A program made the translations under genes and the position numbers. From Pseudoflavonifractor sp. 524-17 (GTDB lineage: Bacteria; Bacillota; Clostridia; Oscillospirales; Oscillospiraceae), in assembly GCF_009935845.1 (NCBI RefSeq), contig NZ_QWEK01000027.1:1-64000 (forward strand): 64,000 nucleotides of DNA, written 5' to 3'. Positions 30,885 to 38,122 of this stretch are shown in pieces. Within the stretch, counting starts at the first letter, position 1; each line of letters begins with the position of its first letter. The notes beneath the pieces are model-generated. The model was not told the origin of the DNA. It was given only the letters and a program-made list of their open reading frames with translations, and did not search any database.

Positions 30885-33647
30885 ATGACAAATGTTGAGC
30901 GGCGCACCGCCGCCGCCCGGTTTGCGGCGGATTGGAAAGGCCGGGGGGATGAAAAACAGGAGACACAGGCATTTTGGCTGACGCTTCTGCAAAAGATTTA
31001 CGGTGTTGAGGAACCGGAAAAATACATTTCCTTTGAGGTTCCGGTGAAGCTGGACCATACCAGCTTCATTGACGGCTACATTGAATCCACCCGCGTCCTG
31101 ATTGAGCAGAAAGGCCGGGACATTGACCTGCGGAAAGGGTACAAGCAGTCTGATGGCAGTATGCTGACCCCTTACCAGCAGGCCAGAAGGTATGCAGGGT
31201 ATCTGCCCTATAACCAGGTTCCCCGCTGGATCATCGTCTGCAACTTCCAGGAGTTCCAGATCCACGACATGAACCGCCCCAATGACGAGCCGGAAGTCCT
31301 CAAGCTGGCGGACTTGGAGAAGGAGTTTCACCGTCTGCAATTCCTGGTGGATACTGGCAGCGAGCATATCAAAAAGGAAATGGAAATCTCCCTCCAGGCG
31401 GGCGAGCTGGTGGGAGTGCTCTATGATGCCCTTTTGAAGCAGTACAAGGACCCCAACAACCTGTCAACGCTTCAAAGTCTGAACAAGCTGTGCGTCCGGC
31501 TGGTATTCTGCCTGTACGCCGAGGATGCTGGAATTTTTGGCGGCAAGAGTATGTTCCATGATTACCTGGAGAACCACCGCTCTGAGGACCGGCGGGCGCT
31601 TATCAATTTGTTCCGGGTGCTGGACCAGGACGTTTCCCAGCGGGACAATTATCTGGACGACGATTTAGCAGTATTCCCCTATGTTAACGGCGGTCTGTTT
31701 GCTGACGAAAACATTGAAATCCCCCGCCTGGGCGATGAAGTGATTGACCTAATTTTGCACCGGGGAAGCGAGGACTTTGACTGGTCTGCTATCTCCCCGA
31801 CCATTTTCGGTGCTGTCTTTGAAAGTACCCTGAACCCGGAAACCCGGCGCTCCGGTGGGATGCACTACACCAGCATTGAGAACATCCACAAGCTGATTGA
31901 CCCACTGTTCCTGGACGGGCTGAAAGCGGAGTTTGCGGAGATAGGAGCCATCACCGTAGAACGGACCCGCAAGGCCAAGCTGGAGGCGTTTCAGCGGAAG
32001 CTGGCGGGGCTGAAATTCCTGGACCCGGCCTGCGGCTCCGGGAACTTTCTGACGGAAACTTACATCTCCCTCCGGCGGCTGGAAAATGAAACAATTTCCT
32101 TGCTCCATAAGGGACAAATCATGCTGGACATGGGCAACCCGATTCAAGTCTCCATCAGCCAATTTTACGGCATTGAAATCAACGACTTCGCCGTAACTGT
32201 GGCAAAGACGGCGCTGTGGATCGCTGAAAGCCAGATGATGAAGGAAACCGAGGACGTAGTACATATGTCCCTGGATTTCCTGCCGCTGAAATCCTATGCC
32301 AATATCGTGGAAGGGAACGCCCTGCGGACGGAGTGGACGGACGTGATTCCCAAGCACGAGTTAGACTATATTATGGGCAATCCGCCGTTTGTAGGCCACC
32401 AATGGCGAACAAAGGAACAAGCAGAGGATTTAGAAGCAGTTTGCCACGATATTCCTAAATGCGGAAAGCTGGATTATGTCTGTGGATGGTATAATAAAGC
32501 TGCTGACTATATGCAGGGAACAAACATTCACGCTGCCTTTGTTTCAACAAATTCTATCTCACAAGGCGAATCTGTTGGAATCCTCTGGAAACCACTGTTT
32601 GCAAAGAATGTACAAATTGAATTTGCGCATAGGACTTTTGTGTGGACGAGTGAAGCAAAAGACCGGGCTGCGGTTCATTGCGTTATTGTCGGCTTTACTT
32701 GCGGAATATCTATTAGGACAAAACTGCTGTTTGAATCTGGACAAGGTAAAGAGATCGAACACATCAATGGCTATCTTTTAGAAGCGCCGGACGTTTTTAT
32801 TCAGTCCAGAGGAAAGACTTTGACTTCGGGCCTGCCTGAAATGAGTAAGGGTAGCCAGCCGACGGACGGAGGAAATCTCATTTTTTCAGTTGACGAACGA
32901 GAGGAACTTATAAAAAAATATCCGATGGCTGCGAAATTCTTAAAACGATATATCAGTGCAGATGATTATATCAATAACAAATGGCGGTATTGTCTTTGGT
33001 TGAAAGGGGTATCCCCTGGCGAATATCGGAATATTCCACCCATACTGAAACGATTGGAAATGGTTGTAGAGTGCCGGAAAAAAAGCCCAACAGCATCTGT
33101 ACAGCGAGATGCAGACACTCCTATGCTTTTCACACAAATCAGGCAACCGGAAACAAAATACCTAGCAATGCCAGAAGTCTCTTCTTCAAGGCGACGGTAC
33201 ATCCCGTTTGGCTATATGAACCCTGATACTATAGCAAGTAATATGCTTTATCTCGTTTCAAATGCCACACCCTATATGTTTGGGGTTATGACTTCAAATG
33301 TCCATATGGCTTGGCTTCGAATAGTAGGCGGACGGCTAAAGAGTGATTATCGTTACACGCCAGCAGTCTACAACAATTTCCCCTGGCCTACTCCCACGGA
33401 TGCACAAAAGATCAAAATCGAGCAGACCGCCCAGGCGATTTTGGACGCCCGCGCCCTCTACCCAGACGCCAGCCTTGCCGACCTCTACGATGAAACCACC
33501 ATGCCCCCGGAGCTGCGCAAGGCCCACCAGCAGAACGACAAGGCCGTAATGGAGGCTTACGGCTTTTGGGGTAAGCTGAACTCCGAGCCAGCTTGCGTGG
33601 CGGAGTTGATGAAGATGTATCAGCAGCTAGTTACCAAGGAAAGTTAA
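30885..33647 (+). CDS. Type IIG/IIL-like restriction-modification protein (MmeI-like)
   Basis: A 920-residue single-chain restriction-modification protein. The N-terminal nuclease domain has an acidic PD-(D/E)XK-type motif, IDGYIESTRVLIEQKG, near residues 64-79. A helical linker leads to an adenine methylase domain with motif I LDPACGSGNFL near 380 and motif IV IMGNPPFVG near 495. The last 300 residues would be the target-recognition domain (PWPTPTDAQ and DLYDETTMPPELR are family landmarks). It should methylate one strand of its target and cut unmodified DNA, protecting the host from phage or rival elements. It is intact, has its own promoter and is followed by a terminator. The recognition sequence cannot be read from the protein. 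Confidence 0.88.
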   Translation: MTNVERRTAAARFAADWKGRGDEKQETQAFWLTLLQKIYGVEEPEKYISFEVPVKLDHTSFIDGYIESTRVLIEQKGRDIDLRKGYKQSDGSMLTPYQQARRYAGYLPYNQVPRWIIVCNFQEFQIHDMNRPNDEPEVLKLADLEKEFHRLQFLVDTGSEHIKKEMEISLQAGELVGVLYDALLKQYKDPNNLSTLQSLNKLCVRLVFCLYAEDAGIFGGKSMFHDYLENHRSEDRRALINLFRVLDQDVSQRDNYLDDDLAVFPYVNGGLFADENIEIPRLGDEVIDLILHRGSEDFDWSAISPTIFGAVFESTLNPETRRSGGMHYTSIENIHKLIDPLFLDGLKAEFAEIGAITVERTRKAKLEAFQRKLAGLKFLDPACGSGNFLTETYISLRRLENETISLLHKGQIMLDMGNPIQVSISQFYGIEINDFAVTVAKTALWIAESQMMKETEDVVHMSLDFLPLKSYANIVEGNALRTEWTDVIPKHELDYIMGNPPFVGHQWRTKEQAEDLEAVCHDIPKCGKLDYVCGWYNKAADYMQGTNIHAAFVSTNSISQGESVGILWKPLFAKNVQIEFAHRTFVWTSEAKDRAAVHCVIVGFTCGISIRTKLLFESGQGKEIEHINGYLLEAPDVFIQSRGKTLTSGLPEMSKGSQPTDGGNLIFSVDEREELIKKYPMAAKFLKRYISADDYINNKWRYCLWLKGVSPGEYRNIPPILKRLEMVVECRKKSPTASVQRDADTPMLFTQIRQPETKYLAMPEVSSSRRRYIPFGYMNPDTIASNMLYLVSNATPYMFGVMTSNVHMAWLRIVGGRLKSDYRYTPAVYNNFPWPTPTDAQKIKIEQTAQAILDARALYPDASLADLYDETTMPPELRKAHQQNDKAVMEAYGFWGKLNSEPACVAELMKMYQQLVTKES

Positions 33648-33699
33648 TATTGGAAATGTGGCCATCAAAGGAGCGCAACTTTTGGCTGCATATCGATCA

Positions 33700-33732
33700 G
33701 GGGTGCAGACAGTCGGTTTGCACCCCTTTTTT
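33700..33732 (+). terminator. Rho-independent terminator after the restriction gene
   Basis: GGGGTGCA (33700-33707) pairs with TGCACCCC (33719-33726) and is followed by six T residues. It isolates the restriction gene from the regulator gene downstream. The remainder of 33733-33876 shows no further feature. Confidence 0.85.
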
Positions 33733-33876
33733 ACTGGATGTTGTTCTATTCCTGCTGGTAAAACCCAGGTATTTGAGCAGCTTTTTTTGTGAGTGTGTTT
33801 GCGGATTTTGTAGAAAACGGTCGGTTAAATTCAACGCTATTGCGGTGTATTTTATAAATAGGGAAAGGCGGCATTT

Positions 33877-34581
33877 ATGCGGTATCAAGTTCTGGTGCTG
33901 GACATTCATCATGATCTCCAAAATGCGCTCAAATACAGGTTTCAAGGGATGGACGCCGATTTCATCACGGCGCTCACCTATCAGGACGCCATACGTCTTT
34001 GCGCTGGGCAACCATTTCACCTAATTATACTTTGTTTCTCCGAAGCTGTTTCTTGTGTTGAATTCCTTGTTGCTCTGCGCCGTACCAGCTATGCACCAGC
34101 AATCGTACTGTTCAATCCCTATGACATAAAAAACGCCTGCTCTGCCCTGCAATCTGGCGCAGACTTGTGTATTGGGGCGGAATGGCCTGTCGAGCTGGCA
34201 GCGGATCACATCATGGCCCAATTTCGCCGCTATGCGGCCTATACCCATGATAAAGGCGTTCAGGTATGTGATTTCCAGGTTGGAGACATCTATATTGACC
34301 CGTCGCGCTGTGTAGTCCGGGTGAAGGAGCGGAGCGTCAAATTACGCCCCAGGGAATTTTCGCTGCTGTTGTACTTTATGGAACATCCGAACCGTGTATT
34401 GACTTCCGATCAGATATGCAGAGGCGCGTGGGGAATGGATTATCCTCAGTCAGTAGGTAGATCTGTCCATGAACTGCGGAAACAAATCGACGCGAATCCG
34501 GCCCAATCATGCTATATCAAGACGGTTTATCGGATGGGCTACCGATTTACCGGGCATTCCAACGAAACTTGCGATAATTAG
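33877..34581 (+). CDS. Atypical OmpR-family response regulator (no phosphoacceptor Asp)
   Basis: A 234-residue regulator with an N-terminal receiver-like domain (about 1-115) and a C-terminal OmpR winged helix (about 140-228; LRPREFSLLLYFMEHPNRVL, then VGRSVHELRKQID and IKTVYRMGYRF). The position that normally holds the phosphorylated Asp is Cys53 (HLIILCFSE), and the acidic pocket is reduced to one Asp (VLVLDIHHD), so it is unlikely to be phosphorylated in the usual way. No kinase gene is adjacent. Four GGAAAR repeats at 11-bp spacing start right at its stop codon, the natural binding site for such a protein. Confidence 0.85.
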   Translation: MRYQVLVLDIHHDLQNALKYRFQGMDADFITALTYQDAIRLCAGQPFHLIILCFSEAVSCVEFLVALRRTSYAPAIVLFNPYDIKNACSALQSGADLCIGAEWPVELAADHIMAQFRRYAAYTHDKGVQVCDFQVGDIYIDPSRCVVRVKERSVKLRPREFSLLLYFMEHPNRVLTSDQICRGAWGMDYPQSVGRSVHELRKQIDANPAQSCYIKTVYRMGYRFTGHSNETCDN

Positions 34582-34633
34582 GAAAGTTTTAGGAAAATTT
34601 GGGGAAAGTAATAGGAAAGGCGTGTGGTATCAT
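34581..34633 (+). promoter_or_regulatory. Promoter with four GGAAAR repeats at exact 11-bp period
   Basis: GGAAAG/A begins at 34581, 34592, 34603 and 34614, each 11 bp after the last, so all face one side of the helix. TATCAT with an extended TGTGG (34623-34633) follows as the -10, and the third repeat overlaps the expected -35. This is the layout of an OmpR/PhoB-type site. It starts inside the stop region of the response regulator gene. Confidence 0.75.
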
Positions 34634-34663
34634 AGCTCCCATCACCAACAGGAGGATGCTATC

Positions 34664-34906
34664 ATGCAAAAGTGGAATATCGTCAGAAGATCATGTGATA
34701 GAAAGAGGCCGCTGTCCCGACAAGGGAAAGCGGCCTCTTTCTATTCGACAAGAAAACCACTGATAACCGTAGAAACGGCGCATTTGTGGTTTCGACAGTT
34801 TACAATATTTTTTGCAAAAATAGAGATGATCATTGATAGAAGTGAAATTTTTTCAAATTATTTTTCTAAATACCAAGCTAGGCTTGCCCTTTACCTGTTA
34901 CGATAG
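34664..34906 (+). CDS. Leader-like small ORF containing a large hairpin
   Basis: An 80-codon ORF with an ideal AGGAGG 8 nt before its ATG, about 25 nt after the regulated promoter. It begins MQKWNIVRRSCDRKRPLSRQ, is very basic and resembles nothing I know. Codons 12-27 are part of a 16-bp stem, so the hairpin and translation of this ORF compete. It may be a leader peptide for the HTH gene at 34936 and beyond, as in Tn916 regulation by attenuation. It could also be a small functional protein. Confidence 0.5.
   Translation: MQKWNIVRRSCDRKRPLSRQGKAASFYSTRKPLITVETAHLWFRQFTIFFAKIEMIIDRSEIFSNYFSKYQARLALYLLR
34698..34744 (+). terminator. 16-bp hairpin, attenuator-like
   Basis: ATAGAAAGAGGCCGCT (34698-34713) pairs perfectly with AGCGGCCTCTTTCTAT (34729-34744); TCCC-GACAA-GGGA extends it inside. 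Only a weak T tract (CTCTTTCTATT) is available, within the stem end. It sits inside the small ORF downstream of the GGAAAR promoter and could act as a conditional terminator. Confidence 0.6.
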
Positions 34907-34935
34907 GTTAGAGAGCGGCGGAGGGAGGTGGACAC

Positions 34936-35253
34936 ATGAGCGCGGGCGAACGCCGCCAAAGGATTCTGGAAATATTATGCCTGAGACGGCAGGATACATA
35001 CGGCAATCTGGCGAGTGAGTTCGGGGTTTCCAGAGAAACCATCCGGCACGACATTGAGTTGCTTATGTGTTCCTATCCCATTGAAACCGTTCGTGGCCGC
35101 CATGGTGGAGGCGTCCGGCTAAAAGCGGATTACCAGCCTTACCGCAAGGCCCTCAACAAGAAGCAGGTCAAGCTGCTCGTTCGATTGAGCGCCCAGCTTA
35201 CCGGCGATGATCTGGCCACAATCAGCAGTATCATCTTCCAGCTTGCTCTCTGA
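34936..35253 (+). CDS. DeoR/HTH_11-type regulator
   Basis: A 105-residue protein with an N-terminal winged helix (RRQRILEILCLRRQDTYGNL, then ASEFGVSRETIRHDIELLMC) like the DeoR family, but without the sugar-binding domain; the tail (KKQVKLLVRLSAQLTGDDLA) is helical. GGGAGG lies 8 nt before the ATG. Short HTH proteins like this occur just before the parB-like genes of Clostridia ICEs. It probably controls the maintenance module downstream. Confidence 0.8.
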   Translation: MSAGERRQRILEILCLRRQDTYGNLASEFGVSRETIRHDIELLMCSYPIETVRGRHGGGVRLKADYQPYRKALNKKQVKLLVRLSAQLTGDDLATISSIIFQLAL

Positions 35254-35850
35254 CGCAAATACTCCGGCACCTTGACAAACAGCGGGACAAGCTCCCGCTC
35301 ATATTCAGTATGTAAGTGCTGCATCCTGCATGAGCCGCACAATCGCCAGGACTGCCTGCGGGCCGGGGGCGAACGAACCCCCTCGTTCCCGGCCCGTCAA
35401 ACCGATGGTATCAAAGGCACGAGCGACACCTTGGCGGCTGTCCGGCGCTGGCCGCGCCGCAGGCGCGGGATGCACCGCAACGACCCGTATCGCAGGGTAA
35501 AAGGGAGATGCTGGGAGAATGGTCTGGGCAGATTCGTCACCTGCCGCCACCGTCCGCCGGCACCGCGCCGCCAAGCCAAAGGCGGGCTTACATACTCCCG
35601 TGCCGGGGGAGAGCAGCAGGGCGGTCATGCCGCCCGAAAATACGGCACACATTCTTTAGAAAGGGTAATCAGGGACCCCGCGCCGGTCACATTTCCTCAC
35701 AGAATGAGGACACAGCCAGGACCGGCGCGGGCGCTCCCAAAGTTCCCAATCAATGAACCGGATGCAAGACCTGACGCCATAGAAAACTGTGACTTTAGGT
35801 GTTCCATCTGGACAACTCATAAATGGGCCGGAGGCCAGGGAGGTGAGAGG
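35254..35850. other. 597-nt non-coding stretch with nested hairpins
   Basis: No convincing gene is present; a minus-strand frame at 35305-35652 lacks a ribosome site. Two strong dyads stand out: GGGCCGG...GAACGA-ACCCCC-TCGTTC-CCGGCCC (35360-35395), and CCCGCGCCGGTC/GACCGGCGCGGG (35677-35688 with 35720-35731) enclosing a second hairpin TCCTCA-CAGAA-TGAGGA (35694-35710). A stretch of this kind before partition-like genes could be an oriT, a replication origin or a centromere-like site. Confidence 0.55.
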
Positions 35851-36816
35851 ATGCTGGTTTCCATCAGGGAAATCAAGATCAACGCCGGGCGGCGTGAGGC
35901 GGACCCGGAGGGAGTGCAGGCATTGGCAGACAGCATTTCCAAAGTTGGCCTGCTCAACCCCATCACGGTAGACCGGGCCCATACTTTGATTGCCGGCCTG
36001 CACCGGCTGGAGGCGGCAAAGCGTCTGGGCTGGACGGAGATCGCCTGCACGGTCAGCGGTTTGGAGGGGCTGGAGGCAGAGCTGGCAGAGATTGACGAAA
36101 ATCTCATCCGGCGCGGCTTGAACTGTGTGGATGAGGGAGAGCAGCTGGCCCGCAGAAAAGAGATTTATGAACAGCTTCACCCGGAAACACGGCAGGGGAT
36201 GCGGAACGGTCAGACTTTTAAAACGGCCCCCAGCGCCGTTTTAGAGACGAAATCGTTTGCAGAGGACGCCTCGGAAAAGCTGGGGATAGCGCCCCGGACC
36301 ATCCGCACGAAAATCCAGGTCGCAAAAAAGCTCACACCGGAAACCAAGAAAATCGTGAAAAGCAATGATATCGGCATTAAATCCGCCCTGAAACTGTCCC
36401 GCCTCGCGCCAAAACAGCAGGAGGAAGCGGCGGCCCAGCTGGCGGCGGGCGAGATACGGACTGTGGATGAATACGCTCCCCCGGCCCAGCCGGAGGAGCC
36501 GCTAGCGGAGGCCCTGCCGTTTTCGGTCCCCTATTCGTTCAGCGGAAAGCATTTCGCAACGTTCGAGGAATCCATCGCCGATCTGAAAAACCCAAACAAA
36601 GATTGCAGCTATACCCCGGATTCCCTGTTGGCAGAGTTGGATTCGTTCATCGAAAAATTCCACCGGGAATTTGCGTGGTACAGCGACCCCTTCTGCGCAG
36701 CCGCTTTCCCCGATATATCCCAGGTTCAGCTTGATTATCTGCAAAAACGGTTTGGCACGATCTCCGCCGCTATCCATGATTTAGTGAAACAAATGAAAAG
36801 GAGTATGAAGAAATGA
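35851..36816 (+). CDS. ParB/Spo0J-like partition protein
   Basis: A 321-residue protein with an N-terminal ParB domain: VQALADSISKVGLLNPITVD, LIAGLHRLEAAKRLGW (the nucleotide-binding GxHRxEAxK region) and ELAEIDENLIRRGL. An HTH follows (ASEKLGIAPRTIRTKIQVAK). ParB proteins bind centromere-like DNA for partition or, in ICEs, stabilise the circular form. GGGAGGTGAG precedes the ATG at 35851; the open frame continues far upstream through non-coding DNA. It overlaps the next gene by 4 nt. Confidence 0.88.
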   Translation: MLVSIREIKINAGRREADPEGVQALADSISKVGLLNPITVDRAHTLIAGLHRLEAAKRLGWTEIACTVSGLEGLEAELAEIDENLIRRGLNCVDEGEQLARRKEIYEQLHPETRQGMRNGQTFKTAPSAVLETKSFAEDASEKLGIAPRTIRTKIQVAKKLTPETKKIVKSNDIGIKSALKLSRLAPKQQEEAAAQLAAGEIRTVDEYAPPAQPEEPLAEALPFSVPYSFSGKHFATFEESIADLKNPNKDCSYTPDSLLAELDSFIEKFHREFAWYSDPFCAAAFPDISQVQLDYLQKRFGTISAAIHDLVKQMKRSMKK

Positions 36817-37667
36817 GCTATCGAAGAAAACAGTCCCGGCCCATACCGAAACAGCAGACGCTTTTGCCTCCTGCCAAAATGTCTTACAGCAATCCCGGCA
36901 CGATCCGCACGCTCTCCACCAGCCAGCTGACCTCCGGCCTGCCCTATCAGCGGACGGTGAAGCAGCAGAGGGTGGATGAGATTATCCGGGAGTGGAACGA
37001 CCGGAAGCTCACCCCGGTGGTGGTCAGCTTCCGGGACGGTAAATTCAATGTGGTGGACGGCCAGAACCGGATCGCCGCCATGCGCCAGATGGCGGGCGGC
37101 GGAGATGTAATCGTCCCCTGCATCATCCACACCGGCATGACCTATGAGGAAGAAGCGGATATGTATGCCAAGCTGGACACGGACAAGGCTCCATTGACCC
37201 TGCGCCAGCATACCAAGGCGCTGGTGGAGGCAGGTACGGACGCGAAGGTCACGGAGGTCAAGCGTCTGGTGGAGGAAGTTGGTTTTACCTGGGCGCTGAC
37301 AGAACCCACCGGCGAACCCTTTGAGATTGCCCCCGTCCGTACTCTCATCAACGCCTACCGGCTCCTGGGCGGCGCGGCCTTTTCCCGGATGCTCGCTTTG
37401 CTGGCCAAAACGTGGCGCGGCGCACCCGGTTCTACCAAAGCCGCGATCCTCTCCGGCATGGCGCTGTTTGTCAAGACCTATGAGACGGAACTGAACGACA
37501 GCACCTTCATCAAGCGGCTGTCTGCCGTGACCCCGGAGGAGATCATCCGGCGTGGAAAAATTGACTTCTCCACCAACCAAGCGGCGCTCCGCTTCGCCCG
37601 TGTCATTTGGGACAGGTACAACCGCCAGCGCGGGGGCCGCAAGCTCCCCTACCGCTTCAAAGGCTGA
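36813..37667 (+). CDS. ParB-nuclease-like DUF6551 family protein
   Basis: A 284-residue protein with a ParB/sulfiredoxin-like domain: VKQQRVDEIIREWNDRKLTP, VVDGQNRIAAMRQ and YAKLDTDKAPLTLRQHTKAL. The last two are DUF6551 landmarks. It starts with an ATGA overlap after the ParB gene, so both are made together and probably act in the same maintenance or copy-control process. It lacks an HTH that I can see. A clear terminator follows within 10 nt. Confidence 0.8.
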   Translation: MSYRRKQSRPIPKQQTLLPPAKMSYSNPGTIRTLSTSQLTSGLPYQRTVKQQRVDEIIREWNDRKLTPVVVSFRDGKFNVVDGQNRIAAMRQMAGGGDVIVPCIIHTGMTYEEEADMYAKLDTDKAPLTLRQHTKALVEAGTDAKVTEVKRLVEEVGFTWALTEPTGEPFEIAPVRTLINAYRLLGGAAFSRMLALLAKTWRGAPGSTKAAILSGMALFVKTYETELNDSTFIKRLSAVTPEEIIRRGKIDFSTNQAALRFARVIWDRYNRQRGGRKLPYRFKG

Positions 37668-37674
37668 TTACATC

Positions 37675-37709
37675 CCGCCGCAGATGGAAAAAATCTGCGG
37701 CGGTTTTTT
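37675..37709 (+). terminator. Rho-independent terminator after the ParB pair
   Basis: CCGCCGCAGAT (37675-37685) pairs with ATCTGCGGCGG (37693-37703), followed by six T residues. The stem is perfect. It separates the ParB pair from the small DUF6870-like gene, whose ribosome site begins right after it. Confidence 0.9.
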
Positions 37710-37722
37710 AGGGAGGAAGTAT

Positions 37723-37989
37723 ATGGAATATCAGGGATTCAGCAGAGAACAGCTTGAGGCCATGCGGAACGTGGACATCCGCACGGTAGATCCCGCTGGA
37801 CTGCGGGATATTCGGGATGTGAAGGTCAACACCGAGCTGCCCAAGGAGGAGCGGATTCTGGACTTTGTGCGCCAGATCGGCAACCCCTACTGCTACCGGC
37901 ACGGAAAGTATGTGGTGAAGGTCAGCTTTGTAGACACGGACGTGACCTTAGAGGACCGGATGCTCTCCTACCTGCGCTCCAAATGCTGA
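37723..37989 (+). CDS. DUF6870-like small protein
   Basis: An 88-residue protein resembling the small DUF6870 proteins of Clostridia ICEs: FSREQLEAMRNVDIRTVD, KEERILDFVRQIGNPYCYR and VSFVDTDVTLEDRMLSYL. GGGAGG lies 7 nt before the ATG at 37723. It sits between the ParB module and the recombinase genes, so a role in excision control is possible but not shown. An upstream extension of the frame runs through the terminator and is not coding. Confidence 0.75.
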   Translation: MEYQGFSREQLEAMRNVDIRTVDPAGLRDIRDVKVNTELPKEERILDFVRQIGNPYCYRHGKYVVKVSFVDTDVTLEDRMLSYLRSKC

Positions 37990-38002
37990 TACAAACTTTT
38001 TT

Positions 38003-38091
38003 GCAAAACACGCTGGACAACGCCGGAATGTTATGTTAACATGGCGGCAACAGGACAGACCGGCGCTCCCCTGGTTGTTAGAGTGTTTTGC
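38003..38091 (+). promoter_or_regulatory. Promoter and inverted repeats before the recombinase operon
   Basis: TGGACA (38014-38019), a 17-nt spacer and TAACAT (38037-38042) form a fair promoter. The -10 overlaps the palindrome ATGTTAACAT (38033-38042). GCAAAACAC (38003-38011) and its reverse complement GTGTTTTGC (38083-38091) bracket the region. These repeats could be recombinase or repressor sites controlling excision. Confidence 0.5.
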
Positions 38092-38122
38092 TGATTGACT
38101 TTAACGATTAGGAGAGAAGAAC

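Noticed and set aside
34469-34663. Upstream part of the 145-codon frame at 34469-34906
   Set aside because: It overlaps the response regulator gene and the repeat promoter; only the part from the ATG at 34664 has a ribosome site.
35305-35652. Minus-strand 115-codon frame in the hairpin-rich stretch
   Set aside because: No ribosome site, Ala/Pro/Arg-rich composition expected from G+C-rich non-coding DNA, and no family recognised.
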